Notes: generated by a model not told the origin, from the sequence alone. Shown: positions 50,371-63,423, counted from the stretch's first letter. The stretch is 64,000 bases of DNA from Scleropages formosus (GCF_900964775.1 NC_041827.1:7549501-7613500), one strand, 5' to 3'. A program made the numbers and translations.

Positions 50371-51907
50371 AGGGACCCATCTGCCAAAGCTGCAAATGAA
50401 TTTGAACCCCCCTCATCTCATACCTAGCCCCAGGGAATGTTGGGAGTCGCAGGACCCACACCGCTCTTGGGAAGATTTTATTTCCGAACATAAATGCAGA
50501 AAAGCCATGTGACAAACAAACTACACAAACAAACCGAGAATTAGGCTCAATGGAAATTATTGCAGTCCTTTGGCCTTTTAAGTTCTTAATTTTTTTTCCT
50601 TCTTATGAATGAACGTTTGAGATTTCAGTCCAGGCCCCGATGAATGAAAAGACTGAATGAGACATCTCTCTGGGGTTTGACTACTGTTAGAGGCTGCATC
50701 CAGACTCCTGGGGGTATCAGGAAAATGGTTCAGCTACAGTGAACATGAAGAGATCATGTAAACTGTTTGATGGGCAATTATATAAGTAACTCTCTTCCTT
50801 CTGGAACAAACACACATCACTGTGCTGTGTACCACATTGGAATACTCCACCCCAAGTTAACACAGTTCACTTTTTCCACCGTTCCAAAGTTACCCTGGAG
50901 AACTAAATTGGCAGTTTCATTCTGATGGAATATGCAATTACTTGTACATGGACAAAGAACCCATTTTTAATATTTGGATTTCAGAAAGGAGATCAGTTGC
51001 ACCTGCATTCAAATATGAAATGTCTTCGCTTAAAAAATACTAAAAAATACAGCACAATACATTAGAAAAGGTTTTTTTTTTTTAAGTTTAAAAATGTTTT
51101 GTATACTAGACATTCTCCTTTCAGTGTTTGAAACACCACCTGGTTCTCTTGCAGCACAGTTGCCACCACTGAAATAGAATCAGTATAATAAACACAGTGT
51201 AAAGGAAGGTTTTTAATGAGTAAATAAGAGTACACTCATTTTAGAGCCCCTAGAAGATCATGTTTTATTAGAGTGAAAATGCATTTTAAAGGCGATGCTA
51301 GAAAGACACAAACATTGTTTCAGGTAAGAAGAGCTTCAGCGCTTTGAGATCTTTTGGTGGAATGGCCTCCTACAAGTGACTTGCCTGTAAGTCCGATCCC
51401 TTTGGCAGTGTTGCTGTAGAGCAAACTGCAGATATAAGACCCCAACATCATTATTTTCTCCATGTCCTCTAGCACATGCAAACAGAGTAAAAAAAGGGTA
51501 AAAGAGTACTCCCTGTGTGTCAGTCAGGTAGTCCAGCCCTGAGCAACAGATGCACAGCTCCTCATTCTCAGCCTCTTTCTCTCTCTTTAACTAACCCATC
51601 TGTTCACTTACTAATGGGGGTCTCAGTGCTAAAAAAGAGTGCAAAACACAAAAGACAAAAAAAAGTCTCCATAAAATCTGAAATATGAAATTGCCAGGTC
51701 TTTGGTACAGTTGAGCTGTGCTTTAAAATGTGTCAAAATAAGTAGCATCAGTTTGCTAAATGAAAGTAAATAGGCATATATATATATATTTTAACTTTAC
51801 CAGTGAAACAAGTAAACATTCAATGCAAAAGTTAAAATCCAAAATAAAGGAAAAAAGTTGAAGTAATCATTGTGTGATAACAATAATACGTACATGAATG
51901 TATTATA

Positions 51908-51908
51908 C

Positions 51909-51940
<32 letters not shown>

Positions 51941-51957
51941 AAAGAAGAAGAAGAAGA
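51908..51957. repeat. (AAT)n followed by (AAG)n microsatellite
   Basis: Compound trinucleotide tract; AAT units switch to AAG units near 51942. Confidence 0.85.
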
Positions 51958-52339
51958 AATTTCAGACAACACTGGGAACTCTGCATGTTATAGTTTGAAG
52001 GACATTTCCGTATCGCGTTTTTGCTGTCTGTGCTATAAACGTTATCCTACTTTATGGAAATTTTATACAAAGTAAAATTCTATTAAAATGTATTCCTCAT
52101 TATCACGGGTGTAACGGTCTGCCGCGGAGGCTCCAAAATGTTAGGAAGCGCTAATATGAGGAGGGACACGTTCGGCGCGTCTCCCGTTATTTGTTGCTCT
52201 TTGACTCACTTGAAAACTTTGCAGAATTTTACCAGAGCGCATTTTCTGCGATTCTGAAGATTTTTGGAAACTAATGAGGGAAAAAAAAAAGGAAATAGAG
52301 GATTTAAATTGGTCGTGTGTATCTGTGTTTGTTTTGACC

Positions 52340-52500
52340 GCACACACAGAGAGGTGCCGGCAGATGTGATCCACGCGCGGACAACGGGATCCTCGCGCGG
52401 GCACGTGCGCTCCACACGCGCGAGCTGGTCGCGTCGCACGAGCACAATGAATGACTCGTCTGCGTAAGGAAGCGCGCGCGCCGTGCTGCTGTTTTTATAT
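52340..52500. other. CpG-rich patch 0.8 kb upstream of NEUROD4 promoter block
   Basis: GCGCGGACAACGGGATCC, GGCACGTGCGC and GCGCGCGCCGTGC form a CpG-dense patch in AT-rich surroundings, with a CACGTG E-box. It is possibly part of a discontinuous NEUROD4 promoter island. No exon was identified. Confidence 0.35.
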
Positions 52501-53219
52501 CTGACGTGTTCATAAGGTACAACAAATCACTTTGGTATTGTTTTAAAATTACAAAATACTTTGAAGGTTTTTTTTTTTTTTGCAAAAGCACATCACACAC
52601 TTAAACAAATCATAGAAACACGATCAGGTTACACGAATTTCGAAAGGAAAAGGACTCCATCGAATTTCTTTGCGTCGTTTTCCTAACATGGTCCTCTTCT
52701 TTCTGTCGCCTTTTGGTGTAAAACGCCTGTACTGTATATTTGCTGGAGAGCGCTCTGTGGTCGTGGGGAATGTGTGTGTGTGTGTGTGTCTGTGTGAGGG
52801 GTTCCAGCACCTCTCCAGTCAGTGCAGCAGGTGACACACCTCAGTTCGGTCAGGTGCAGGGCCTACAAATACACCTACACTACTACCTGTATATCGTGCG
52901 CACAGACACCCGTCCGAGAACTCATGTCAGAGTTCATGGCATTATGAGAGTCTCCACAGAGTCGTCAGTGCACTGAAATTAGCAGGTCGTTGTTTAATTA
53001 ACCGTTCTGACGTGAGCGCTGCCGATCAGCGTCCGTACGAAACCGTGTTCGTTCGTCTCTTTTTTTGTCGAAAAGTGCAGGCAAATGGCTGATTGTCATC
53101 CGACGAGAGCTCGGAATGAAATGTGACAGGACACGCGCGCGTGCACACACACACACACAAGGTACGAGGACTCTGTCTTTCGCACACGCGCGCGCGCTCA
53201 ACAAGCTTCCTCAGTTCGC

Positions 53220-53485
53220 CGCGGTCCGGCCGCGCGAGCCACCGGCGCGATCACGTGGGCAGGGGCGGGGTCAGCACGGCGGCCGCTGGGGGCGCGAGGT
53301 GAGAGAGTGGCGGATACAAACAGCGGGACGGTGGGAACTTCGGGAGAAAGTGAGCAGCGTGAGGACGCGCCGCTCGAGACGAGAGCGCATCGCTGCAGTT
53401 TTCGCTGTTTCGGGAGGACTCTGCCAGAGCTCAGTCTGACATCACACTGAAACTAGGAAAAGCGAGAAACAGCAGGAACTGCAAG
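53220..53485 (+). promoter_or_regulatory. neurod4: NEUROD4 promoter and probable non-coding exon 1
   Basis: This GC/CpG-rich block carries a GC box (GGGGCGGGG, about 53261-53270) and CACGTG (about 53253-53258, an E-box). It ends in a plausible splice donor (GCAAG then GTATTT; exon end 53485). Splicing to 55269 would leave an intron of about 1.8 kb before the coding exon, the standard NeuroD arrangement. The exact transcription start is unknown and no clear TATA box is seen. Confidence 0.5.
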
Positions 53486-55268
53486 GTATTTATCATAACT
53501 TATTTTAAATCAAAACCCAGTGAAATATTGCGTAATATTGCAGTGACGCGTGTGCTAGTATATAATCATGTGACAGCAGTCATTCATTCGTTTTTCTCTT
53601 TACCTTTTACATACGTACATATTACTTCAGTGTCAGAATTCCGTAAGTTAAAACTCTCTTGTTGAAGCTGTCAGTCATAATAATAAAAATAAATAATAAT
53701 GATAATAATAATAATGCGTTGTCTTTAGGGTCTCCGAAGTATTTCTTGTTTGATGCGTTTTTTTTTCCAATTGTTAACGGATTTAATACAATTATGGAAA
53801 ACCCGGGCTGTTGCTCTAGCGACTAGCTTTTTCTGAAATACACATAATTTTGGAATCATGCTTCTCTTCACTGTTACCACTATTTAAAATTGATGTACAA
53901 TATAATAACCTTACCAGGTCAGGACTGTAAGACATTACAAAACTACTGGGCTGATAGACAATGGGGAAAAGGAATAAACCACACATATCTTCAATTTGGA
54001 TCAATGAATTCGGTCGTTTTTTTAATCCATATACATTGTCTTGACGCCGATGGAATCTTACAAGTTTCAGCTCAAGTTTTGGCGTTTCAGATAAAACTGT
54101 TATATCAGTAACTAGTTAAGATTTTCAAGTCAAACCACTAAAACGTTATGTCCTTAGGTCCATTTGTACTTACAGTTTGGGGGGGGGAGAAATATGCTTT
54201 AAAAATTTAGCTTTTTAGTGTTGTGTGACAAGGACATAACCATGTTTACTTCGATGAGTGGGTAAAGTTTGCGGTCCAGGTGGACTCAGAACTGATCAGA
54301 AGAATTTAGAACTGATTTATTTAGAACTGATGCGCTTCTGGGAGCTGTCCAGGACACAGTGCTGAAACAAGGATTTATTTTCCCGTCTCCTGCTCTTTCC
54401 ACTTTTACCTGTTTCGAATTACTTTTATTTAAATAAAAACTATTAAACTATTAAACTTTATTTATGCTCATTTAAAAGACCGTGTAACGATATTATACAA
54501 TTAATATGAGGAATGTGTGAAAATTATGTTTACCCCTTTCAGAACATGCCATGTGCAATTACACAAAAGGATAGACACATAATGACATATGGCAGCTATA
54601 TATACATAACTAGGACAGACACAATTCACCTCCACTATATTCTGATTAAGGCAAGTCACAAATACAAAATCAGAAGAGCTTGAAAAAAATTCACAGTGGT
54701 GATAAATAGTTGTGCACAATTGTGCGACTCTTGTGACTCAAGCCAATTTTTCCTTTTGGGATAGACGATGTTTGGGGTTAGATGACGTCAAAGGGTGTTT
54801 TCCACAGACCTCAGATAAAAAATAAATTGGATGGGGTTTTAAAAGTGAAATAGGAGCTTAATGTAATTTTTGGCTTTTAGCAGTAACTAGAGGATCAGTA
54901 ATTCCTATAAAAAGAAAGCTTTGCGTGGTACATGCAGCTTTTATTTTACTTTTTCTGGACGAGCATACTGAGTCCAAATGGAAAATGACTGATTGAAAAG
55001 AATAATTTACATCTGAAGCTTTGAATCTAGCTTTCAGGCAGATTTTCTGGTAGAAATATGCTATGTCTTCTGAAGTAGAGCCTTGGATTTGTGTATTAAA
55101 TTCATCTCTGTTCATTGAAACTATCCTTAACCAAAAGGAAAATATCTTCAAAATGCCTAAAATCATATTACCATTATGTCTGCTGTCCAAGTTGCCCAGT
55201 TTTACAAAAAATAGCTTATTTAAAACACATTTTAGATTCTTTTCTGACTGTGTTTCCCTTGCTTGCAG
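53486..55268 (+). other. neurod4: NEUROD4 intron 1 (inferred)
   Basis: AT-rich, bounded by GTATTT at 53486 and TTGCAG at 55268. It contains an AAT/AAG-like repeat around 53680-53716 and no repeat family that I recognise. Confidence 0.45.
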
Positions 55269-55272
55269 AACA

Positions 55273-56310
55273 ATGACCAGGCCTTATGGGAAGCCAGGCG
55301 ACATCAAGGACCTCATGAGCTCCCTGATTTGGGTGGATGAAGATATGAACTCCCAGGATCAAGACCGACTCCATGAGGTGAAACCGTACGAGTCAGGGAA
55401 TGGCGGCAGCAGCAGCAGCAGAGCTGGAGAGGAGTTGGGGAGTGAGGACATGGAGGATGATGAAGAGGAAGAGGAAGGTGGGAAGGGTCCTAAGCGACGT
55501 GGGCCCAAAAAGAAAAGGTTGACCAAAGCTCGACTGGAGAGGTTCCGTGCTCGCCGGGTGAAGGCTAATGCCAGGGAGCGATCGCGCATGCATGGCTTGA
55601 ATGACGCTCTGGACAACCTGCGCAGTGTTATGCCCTGCTACTCCAAGACCCAGAAGCTCTCCAAGATTGAGACCCTGCGCCTGGCTCGCAACTACATCTG
55701 GGCGTTGTCGGAGGTGCTGGAAGGTGGGCAATCAATTGACAGCCAGAGCTTCGTGGAGATGTTGTGCAAAGGCCTCTCGCAGCCCACTAGCAACCTTGTG
55801 GCTGGTTGTCTACAGCTTGGGTCATCTCATTTTCTGCTGGAGAAGGTAAATGACAAGGGTGGACTAACTAGCCCACTGGGGGTGGGTCCACAAGGACAAA
55901 CCTTCAGTTATCCCTCTCCAGGCCTGCCCAGCCCCCCCTACGGCTCCTTAGAGGCCAGTCACCTTCTGCACTTGAAGGGCTTCAAGGGGGCAGCATATGA
56001 GAGCACCTCCCCAAATGAGTGCAATGGAAGTACTCCTCCTTATGACGGTCCCCTCACTCCACCCCTCAGTATCAGCAGTAGTTTGTCCCTGAAACAGGAG
56101 CCCTCTCCGCAGGGTTCAGAGAAGAACCACGTGGCACGGCAGACTCATGCTGCTCGCTACCTTCCCTCCCATCACCAGCAGCCTGTCTTCCCCCAGGGCC
56201 AAGCACTCTTCCAAGCATCCCATTACGACGTGCCCCTGGATATGAATTTTGACTCCTTTGGTTCGTCCCACATGGTCACGCCACAGGCAGGGACCAGTTT
56301 CAGCCTGTGA
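55273..56310 (+). CDS. neurod4: NEUROD4 (ATH-3/NeuroM), proneural bHLH transcription factor
   Basis: A single coding exon of 1038 nt encodes 345 residues. An acceptor (TGCTTGCAG at 55260-55268) precedes the ATG by 4 nt, as in other NeuroD genes, which have a non-coding first exon. Parts in order: acidic tract (about 59-70), nuclear localisation signal KRRGPKKKR (about 74-82), bHLH (about 93-150, with [19 protein letters not shown] and [19 protein letters not shown]), the Neuro-bHLH domain ([16 protein letters not shown], then [11 protein letters not shown]), a GPLTPPLSI motif and the C-terminal [12 protein letters not shown]. The presence of [11 protein letters not shown] and YDVPLDM favours NEUROD4 over NEUROD1/2/6. 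It acts in the nucleus as an E-protein heterodimer on CANNTG sites during neuronal differentiation. An in-frame upstream extension to 55063 is intronic and was rejected as the start. Confidence 0.95.
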   Translation: MTRPYGKPGDIKDLMSSLIWVDEDMNSQDQDRLHEVKPYESGNGGSSSSRAGEELGSEDMEDDEEEEEGGKGPKRRGPKKKRLTKARLERFRARRVKANARERSRMHGLNDALDNLRSVMPCYSKTQKLSKIETLRLARNYIWALSEVLEGGQSIDSQSFVEMLCKGLSQPTSNLVAGCLQLGSSHFLLEKVNDKGGLTSPLGVGPQGQTFSYPSPGLPSPPYGSLEASHLLHLKGFKGAAYESTSPNECNGSTPPYDGPLTPPLSISSSLSLKQEPSPQGSEKNHVARQTHAARYLPSHHQQPVFPQGQALFQASHYDVPLDMNFDSFGSSHMVTPQAGTSFSL

Positions 56311-59300
56311 GAATAGGTCTGTAGGAAGGAGAGGGGGTCGGCCGTAGGCCTCCTTCAGTACGAAACTTTTCATCATCTGTGGCAGCACTGACCGATCTGG
56401 CGAGACTGAAATGAACGTCATGGATTTCTTCCTGTTATTGTTAGTGTTTTATTTACTTATGGTCGTCTCAGAAAGGCTCAGGTTCTAGTTATTGAGAAAA
56501 CTGATCACGGAAGGGCTTCACACACAGTATGTACAGCCATCAATTTTTGGCAATGAATATGAATATTTAGAATGTTACACTGAATATGAGGACAATTCAT
56601 AATTGATTTCCCTATGACCAACAAGGATTGGATAAAAAAAATACAGGGAATTGTATTTTTGTTTAATGTGCATTTATTTATCAAGTATTTATATTTATTT
56701 GAAATAATCTTGTTTTTAGTTCCTTTTGGGATGTTTTTTTTCTTTGAGCATTTCTACCATTACAACAGATTTAAACTATTTAACTTAATGTTTTACATTT
56801 TTGTTTATTTTCAGTACCTTATTTGCCTATTTATATTATTTGAACTGGTTGATTTGTAAATGTCTTGCACTTACAGGCTGAAACATTTGTCCTCGTTTTC
56901 CACTGTACATTTTGTGGCATACGCCGTTGTTTTAAAATTTAAACTGACTAAATATACATAGCGTATCATTTTTAAGAACTGATACTTTGATTGAAAAGGT
57001 ATGGCTTAGGCTGCAAATTGCTGGTAAATTCAAAACAGTTCTGCCTGTTCACCACTGTTGCCATTCGATTTAAATTTTTAGGAGATGAGAACCAATGTGG
57101 ACATCAGCTGCTGTCTGACTGTGTAGAAAAGGTGAGAAATTGGGGTCCCTCTAAGACGTGACAAAACACTATGCTCCTCAGATGGCAGCTTCGAAAGAGG
57201 TCTTTTTCAAAGTCCTATTTTTTTATATTAGCTCTGTATTCCCAGATGACAGAGACTTGGTGAGAAGGGGCATCCCTGGACTGTAACCCTCCAGAGAGGG
57301 AGGAGGAGAACCGCACAAACACTCACCCGAGCACAGCAAAGAAAATGATTTTGGTTTTAAGCCTCTTTTGTTCAGCCCCAGTATTTACATCTCTAAGCCG
57401 CTTAAACCGCGGGCAGTGAGAGTGGTTCGGAGGACTGGCATTGGGAGAAAGGAGCAGGAATCTCGGAGGACAGTCGGCAGATGAATCTGACAAAACCACT
57501 TGGCAATGCATGTGATAATTAACGAACAAGGAACCCAAGAGACAAACTGTAAAAATTACATTAGTGTCCCAGAGTGTCCTCAGACTTCATGTTGGAACAA
57601 AAGATCTAAGAGTGCTACAGATTAAGTGAACAACTCCGGCATACAATGTGATCGCTGTGCTTTGGTGACAAATTGATGCTCCATTAACATCAGAGTAACC
57701 TATACTAAGCAATACTTTTCAAACTATGCAACCTCAGATAAAAAGACAAATGTCTCGGAACTAAATCATCAGACTATCCGGTTGTCTAATTCTCTTTCAT
57801 TCTTGCCAAAATTTAAAGGTCAGTTGTTCATTTTTCGTTACAAAATACTGCAATACATGGCTCGCCATTTGTTTTTGTGAAAATTTCGTCAAGGAGTAGG
57901 TTGAGATAAAATATGTTTTTGAATTAAATAAATTTTTAACGAAAATTTGTACTTTTTTACATGCACGATTGTCGTCCATGTTGTCATAATGATGCTATAC
58001 GTCGAAAAGATTACATCTAATAATTCTGTAATTAAACATCAAACAACAGCTTGCTCAATTCAATCGTTACTATAAAATGCGAACAAACACAAATTTTATC
58101 TGGGACAACAACTTATCTGTTCAGTGAATAAAACAGTGCTCCTGTATGAAGAAAAGTTTGTACCAGATATTTAACAGATGCTACCAAGAGTTGCATGGAA
58201 ACATTTTAAGAGGATTGCAAATGCAAAAATTCCATTTATGACACAATGACATCCTTGATGTAAACAAAGCTTTGGGGTTTAACGATACTTATTATGAGAG
58301 CATCGTCTGGCGCTCAGGTTTGTTGAGAGCACTGAACATAAGCTAGTGAAAAACCATTAGGGCAAATGTCAATGATTAGTCAAGGCTCTGCCAAAGGGCT
58401 CCGTCTGCTCTCTCTCAGAGTTCTCAATGGCACGCATGGGAACACGGCCACGGAGAAACAGGTGAACGTGACACTTCACATTTTCTCTCTTTGTGTGAAA
58501 TAGCCAAGGTCAAACCGCAAAAGCCATAGACGGTGTAAAAACATTTCACTTAGTAAGGCTATTTAACAAACGGTATCAGTGACCTAGCAGTTTGGGATTG
58601 TCACACGGTTTAGCATGAACTCTCTCTTCCACAGTATAATTCACGGTATATTAGAGAGCCCACCACCTGCCCAGCACGAGTCTGCATCTCTGTTTAGACC
58701 AAAGAAGGGCAATCAGTGACAATACACTTGATTTTTGGAACTGATATATAAAGACACACAAGTTGTGAGCAGAACACAAAGAGCACAGGCTTGCAGCAAG
58801 CAAAGTAAGCGGAACGAGTGACACGATAAGGTGGTCCTACTTTAAGAGGCCAGTGCTGCCTTGCTAAGGCCTACTCGCGACTGGCTTCTCAAGCTGCCTT
58901 TCTTTGCCCTATAGGTGAGTAGAGGGACTGGGACCAAAGTGGGAACTGCACTTGTGAGCATCCCTGTCCTATTATGAGCACAGCCTGTTCTTTCTCTTGA
59001 CCTTTGAACCCAATTGTTTTGGGGCTGCTTGCTCGGAGAGGCGAGACAGCTGGGCGAACAGCGGGGACACATGAGCCGAAGGGCTGCCTGACGGACAGCT
59101 GGGGCGAAACGGGAGGGAGATGCAGAGAGGGGGCTAATGGGGTGTGTAACGGGCTCCCCCTCAGCACTGGAATGATCCCTGACTGTGGCGACAGACAGGC
59201 AAGCGGGGAGGAAAATGATGTCTCTAAGACTGCTGCGTCTCTGCTTCATTTTTTGGAGAGGATCTCACTGAAATGATACTCGGAAAACTTCAGATGGCAC
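56311..59300. other. NEUROD4 3' region, no further gene
   Basis: The first part (about 56311-57000) is AT-rich and probably 3'UTR. The only AATAAA I noted is at about 57927-57932, so the 3' end is not fixed. Open frames at 57323-57538 and 58842-59276 lack recognisable protein features. Confidence 0.45.
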
Positions 59301-59324
59301 GGTTATGTTTTAAAATGTAACAGT

Positions 59325-59440
59325 TACATTTATCCTTTAGCGCACATTTTTACCAAGGTGATAAACATCTCAGAGAAAAAACTATGAGCGCATTACATCA
59401 AGGAGAGATTTGGATGGAGACCGCAAAGACCCTTTCTGAA
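59325..59440 (-). repeat. SINE/LINE-tail repeat (family D), diverged
   Basis: TTACATTTATCCTTTAGCGC followed by GATAAACATCTCAGAGAAAA. Confidence 0.5.
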
Positions 59441-59544
59441 CACGGAGTTCAAAATGGTCTGCTTGTGTACCATAGTGCAACAATAGGCACTAAGGGCACC
59501 GCCGGTGTCTTACAGCAAGCAGGATGTGCAATTGGATGTGGGTT

Positions 59545-59720
59545 CAATCCCCTTGCGGTCTGCGTGACGCTTGCATATTCTCAGTGTGTTTCGGTTGTGT
59601 TAGTGACTCTGACTTGCCCACCGTGTGTATGCGTGTTACATCACTCTAGTGTATTGATTGTTGGGAGTTTAGCGTAGTATATCTGGCATTACAATGTACC
59701 TTGGATAAAGGTGTTTAATA
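59545..59720 (+). repeat. Diverged Mermaid-like repeat
   Basis: GGGTTCAATCCCCTTGCGGT, TGACGCTTGCATATTCTCAG and a TGTACCTTGGATAAAGGTGT tail follow the family order but are strongly diverged. Confidence 0.4.
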
Positions 59721-59869
59721 CTGCATGGTAATTGTTGGTTGCTTTGAAGAAAAGTTACTGAAAAATGTAATATCAATCAGAGCTCACATTGTAAAATAAA
59801 GAAATGTGAGAAAAAAAGGCAGAAGAAAAAGGATGGAAAGGAAATACAGGAAAGATGATTATTAACTTT

Positions 59870-60010
59870 TATTTAGCAGGCGAACTGAAAAATGCCAGAC
59901 GCGCTATTCTAATTTATACGGAAGGGTTGTCTTTACTGGAGCGATTCAGGGAATGACCTTGCTTGCTTTTCAGGGTACAGGGACTTGAACCCATGTTCTT
60001 TCATTGCGAG
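59870..60010 (-). repeat. Family B SINE, partial
   Basis: TTTACTGGAGCGATTCAGGG and GGGACTTGAACCCATGTTCT correspond to body and B-box region, minus orientation. Confidence 0.5.
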
Positions 60011-60039
60011 GAAAGGGGTCTAAGAACTACAGATAAACA

Positions 60040-60246
60040 CACACACTGTCTGAAACCGCTTGTCTCAAGCGTGGTTGCGGCAAACCGGAGCCTAACCCGG
60101 CAACACAGGGCGTAAGGCTGAAGGGGGAGGGGACGCACCCTGCACAGGACGCCAATCCACTGCAAAGCACCCCAGGCAGGACTCAAACCCCAGACCCACA
60201 AGGGAGTAGGCCCCTGGCCAAATCCACTGCTCCACCATACCCCCCA
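60040..60246 (-). repeat. SINE family A, first of a tandem pair
   Basis: CTGAAACCGCTTGTCTCAAG end through GGCCAAATCCACTGCTCCAC head, minus orientation. Followed after about 20 bp by another copy in the same orientation. Confidence 0.85.
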
Positions 60247-60265
60247 CTAAGAGATTTACCACCTA

Positions 60266-60476
60266 TACACACACACACACACATACACACACAGAGTCTG
60301 AAAGCACTTGTCCCAAGCAGGGAGCCAGAGCCTAACCCAGCAACACAGGGCGTAGGGGGAGGGGACACAACCAGGACAGGATGCCAGTCCGTCGCAAGGC
60401 ACCCCAAGCGGGACTCAAACCCCAGACCCGCCAGAGAGCAGGCGCAGGCCAAACCTGCCGCACCACCACACCCCAC
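60266..60476 (-). repeat. SINE family A, second of a tandem pair
   Basis: A CA repeat then TCTGAAAGCACTTGTCCCAA through GGCGCAGGCCAAACCTGCCG head, minus orientation. Part of the AGGCTCCGGTTCCCCGCGACC equivalent is deleted. Confidence 0.85.
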
Positions 60477-62940
60477 ACCTTGTTACATTCATTAAAATGA
60501 TAATCATACATACGTAATAAAATAAAAGATTGTGATGGTCAACAATTGCAGTGAGCATTGCTTACTTTGGAAGTTAATTTTATTTAATTTTGGTGAATTT
60601 CCCTTTACTGAAAATGCTATACACAGGGTAGCATTACGCCAAATTTTCTCTTGTGATGTTTTCCTTCATAGCACACCTTTCACTTCTGATTCTGTGAATT
60701 TATAGAACATTTATTATAACGCACTGTTGAAAGTAACGTAAATACTGTCAGATTATTCTCCTAATTTATTGAAACGTACCTCACCTCCTGCTGTATTACC
60801 CTCGAGCAAGGTACTTTCCTCGAATTACTCAATCTGTACGCCCTCAGCTCACGAACACATAAAGGCCCACCGGAAAAGCTGAGAGAGGTAAGAAGTGTCA
60901 GAAAGCAACACTTTTTTCCCCAAATTGCAGACTGTTGCTCTCTCGCTCCCCGGTACGAACGGAGAGCTTTTCTCAGAGCCCGCTGCGCCCGCTGCCCATC
61001 CATCCCGCTTCGCCGATATGCTTTTGACATATTCTCGACGCACGTTCGGCGTTTGTGAAAATTTCAAGAATATCTCAAAGAGTTAAAACAAATTGTTTAA
61101 AGAATAATAAAATAAAGCGAGGTGGATTGGCAGAGCTTCTCGGTACCACCTAATCCTCTCTGCTTTTGTCATTTAGATGAAGTAATCCACCGGCCACACA
61201 GCAGCACCCAGAAGCAGATGAAAGATTCAGAGCTGTATAAGGGCTGGATTTGGGGATAAAGCATTGTGATTCAGACTGCAGACTGCAGAAGGCTGGAAGG
61301 CTTTAATCAGTGTCTGTGTTGTAATAATCCCCTGCTTTGAAACTGGGGTTAACACCGGGGTAACACACTCGTAGGAACTGGAAGAGCCTGGAGAGAGGAG
61401 AGTGTGCTCCTCCGCAGAGAGGCTACATGAAATACAGGGGGTACCGGACAATATCAACATAATTCTTTTTTTTTTTTTTTTTTATTTTGTAGCGTTGGTC
61501 CTGAGTCCTTGACTGTGGTGTGATTTTAGTGCACCTGAATAAAAGTTTTTGAGCGGATAGTCCATTTCATGGCAAAAGAGCTTACTGGAAGACTGCTGAC
61601 TACAGTTTCCCACGATGGTCTACTGCTGCGAGTGTCATATATTTACACATTTCAGTCTAGGTGACACTTTTCCTTAAAGCAACTTGCAATATTAAGCTAC
61701 TCACAATTATTTACACAGCTCGGTCATTTTTACTGGAGCTATTTAGGGTAAGTACTTTGCGCAAGGGTGCTACAGCTGGAGGTGGGATTCAAACCTGTGA
61801 TTTTTGGGTTCAAAGGCAGCAGCTTTAACTACTACACTACGGTCTTAATATTAATATACCGCCTTTATCTATATTTTCATTTGAGCTTGTGGCAGATGCT
61901 TTAAAAGTGAAACTCTCACGCAAGTAAACTTCGCGTAGCAATGACCCGGACAGCAACACATGGCCAGGAAATACAGATTGAATCGTGTCATCCGCTGTGC
62001 TTCAGATAAAAAAAAAATCAGCAATGAAAAAAATTTCAGTGTTTAACTGTAAAAAAATAAGCAGCATATGAGACATGGATGAAAATGGGAACAGCAGGTG
62101 CTACAGTGATATACAGGGGAATATGCTTTGAAGGGAACGTACTTATAGTACGAGACATAGCCAGGAAGACCCGGTGTTGCACACACCACCTTTTTAAATA
62201 CATAGCAAAATTTCTAAGATGTAAATAAACCTGGATTTTATTTTTTAAATAAAAATAATACCGGTTATATCAAGTGCGGAAAATGTGCAAAATGGTGTTT
62301 TCTAAATCATGGTTGTAGCAAAAGCTCGAATGTCACAACATCCATGAATGTTGAATAGTGGTCGCGTGGAGGTGTTCCGGAGCTCGGCCTTTTGCGTTCG
62401 AAATACTTAGCGATCAAGGATTAAAGAGCTACTGATGGGACCCGAACACTCTCATGTTTGCCCTCATCCCCCTTTCTCCACACCTACTTTATTGAGGAAG
62501 GAGTGATGGAGGGGGCAGATGAGGGTCTTTCGGAGGGAGGCATACAAAGAAAGAGAGGTGGATCGGGGGGAGTGTAGCACAGCGCGCAGACTGACAGCTC
62601 TGTCGCTGCCCGTGTGGGAAAGTAAGCGACACAAGAGCCGAGCGAGAAAGAGAGAAGGCCAACAAAAGGCTTGTTTCACCTTTATTACAATTTGCAGCGT
62701 GCTACAAAGCCTGCCGCAACTACCGTGCTCGGGGGTACGCACCATTTCTGCATGCATACGCAGAGGCTGCGCGACAGACGACCTGTGCTGGAATATTTAC
62801 GTGTCTTCTTCTAGTAGACTCTTCTCTCTAAACTGCCTTAGAATACTGGTAGCAGCTGCAACTGACTAGAATTTACTAAATGTTTTTGTCCAAGGCAATT
62901 TTGATGGGAGATGCCCTAAATTCCCTGCAACCTTTCGGCC
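60477..62940. other. Distal intergenic sequence, no recognised gene
   Basis: AT-rich with a family B fragment near 60785-60835 (CCTCGAGCAAGGTACTTTCC), a family B SINE at 61640-61850, a poly(T) run at about 61464-61484 and a GC-richer patch at 62500-62770 that is open for about 100 codons without recognisable features. Confidence 0.45.
61640..61850 (-). repeat. tRNA-derived SINE, family B
   Basis: GGTGACACTTTTCCTTAAAG, GGAGCTATTTAGGGTAAGTA and GGGATTCAAACCTGTGATTT mark a minus-strand copy; head TTTAACTACTACACTACG. Confidence 0.7.
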
Positions 62941-62944
62941 ATCT

Positions 62945-63185
62945 CCGCAGCAGGGCCGTGTCACACGCACAATCACTCTCACTCGTCCCGTGGGCGATTA
63001 GGGTCACGGTTCACCTGGAACACCTCTTCGGACTGCGGGAGCGAACCGGCGTACCTGGAGGAAACCCATATAGACGCGAGAAGGTCGTAAAAAACGCACG
63101 CAGACCGAGCCGGATTCGGACCTACGTCTGATCCCGGAAGCCGTGAGGAACCAGCGCGACCCGCTGCGCCACCGTGCCGCCTTCT
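62945..63185 (-). repeat. Mermaid-like repeat, minus orientation
   Basis: GGAGCGAACCGGCGTACCTG, GGAGGAAACCC and AACGCACGCAGACCGAGCCG lead to a GCGACCCGCTGCGCCACCGT head, the reverse complement of the family start. It retains many CpGs. Confidence 0.65.
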
Positions 63186-63423
63186 TCAAGTTTGGAACTG
63201 GAGTGCTCATCTGGCGACAGTAACGGCGCGCGTACTTATGTGTAAATACTTCCGTTCAATGACGCTGTTGACAAATGCTTTTGAAAATATGCCTGTTATC
63301 ATTACGGTAGAGCTGATTACTGTTTGGGACAAAAGTAAAGTCACTTGTTTTTATGTGGATTACTTTAATCCTGTGGGTTTTACGCACTTGTTGTAGTACG
63401 AAACAAAGGATATAAAAGAATAA

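Larger units (their letters stand above)
45900..52100. other. Gene-free interval upstream of NEUROD4
   Basis: About 6 kb without recognisable exons. It includes family D repeat 46850-47060, a TG repeat at about 50324-50368, AAT and AAG repeats at 51908-51957, and GC-richer motif-dense blocks at 46330-46700, 47450-47720 and 48740-49090 that may be regulatory. The remainder is AT-rich and unremarkable. Confidence 0.5.

Noticed and set aside
53065-53439. 124-codon plus-strand open frame upstream of NEUROD4
   Set aside because: It covers the CpG-rich promoter and CA/CG repeats; an Arg-rich translation is expected from the base composition.
55063-55272. In-frame upstream extension of NEUROD4
   Set aside because: It runs through a clear acceptor (TTGCAG at 55268), its residues do not resemble NeuroD proteins, and NeuroD genes start just after this junction.
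58842-59276. Open frames downstream of NEUROD4
   Set aside because: Overlapping frames on both strands in a GC-rich patch, no recognisable domain and no splice context. Possibly a conserved non-coding element, but there is no direct support.
62464-62869. Open frames in a GC-richer patch near the right end
   Set aside because: Low-complexity Arg/Lys/Ser residues, no homology recognised, and both strands are open.
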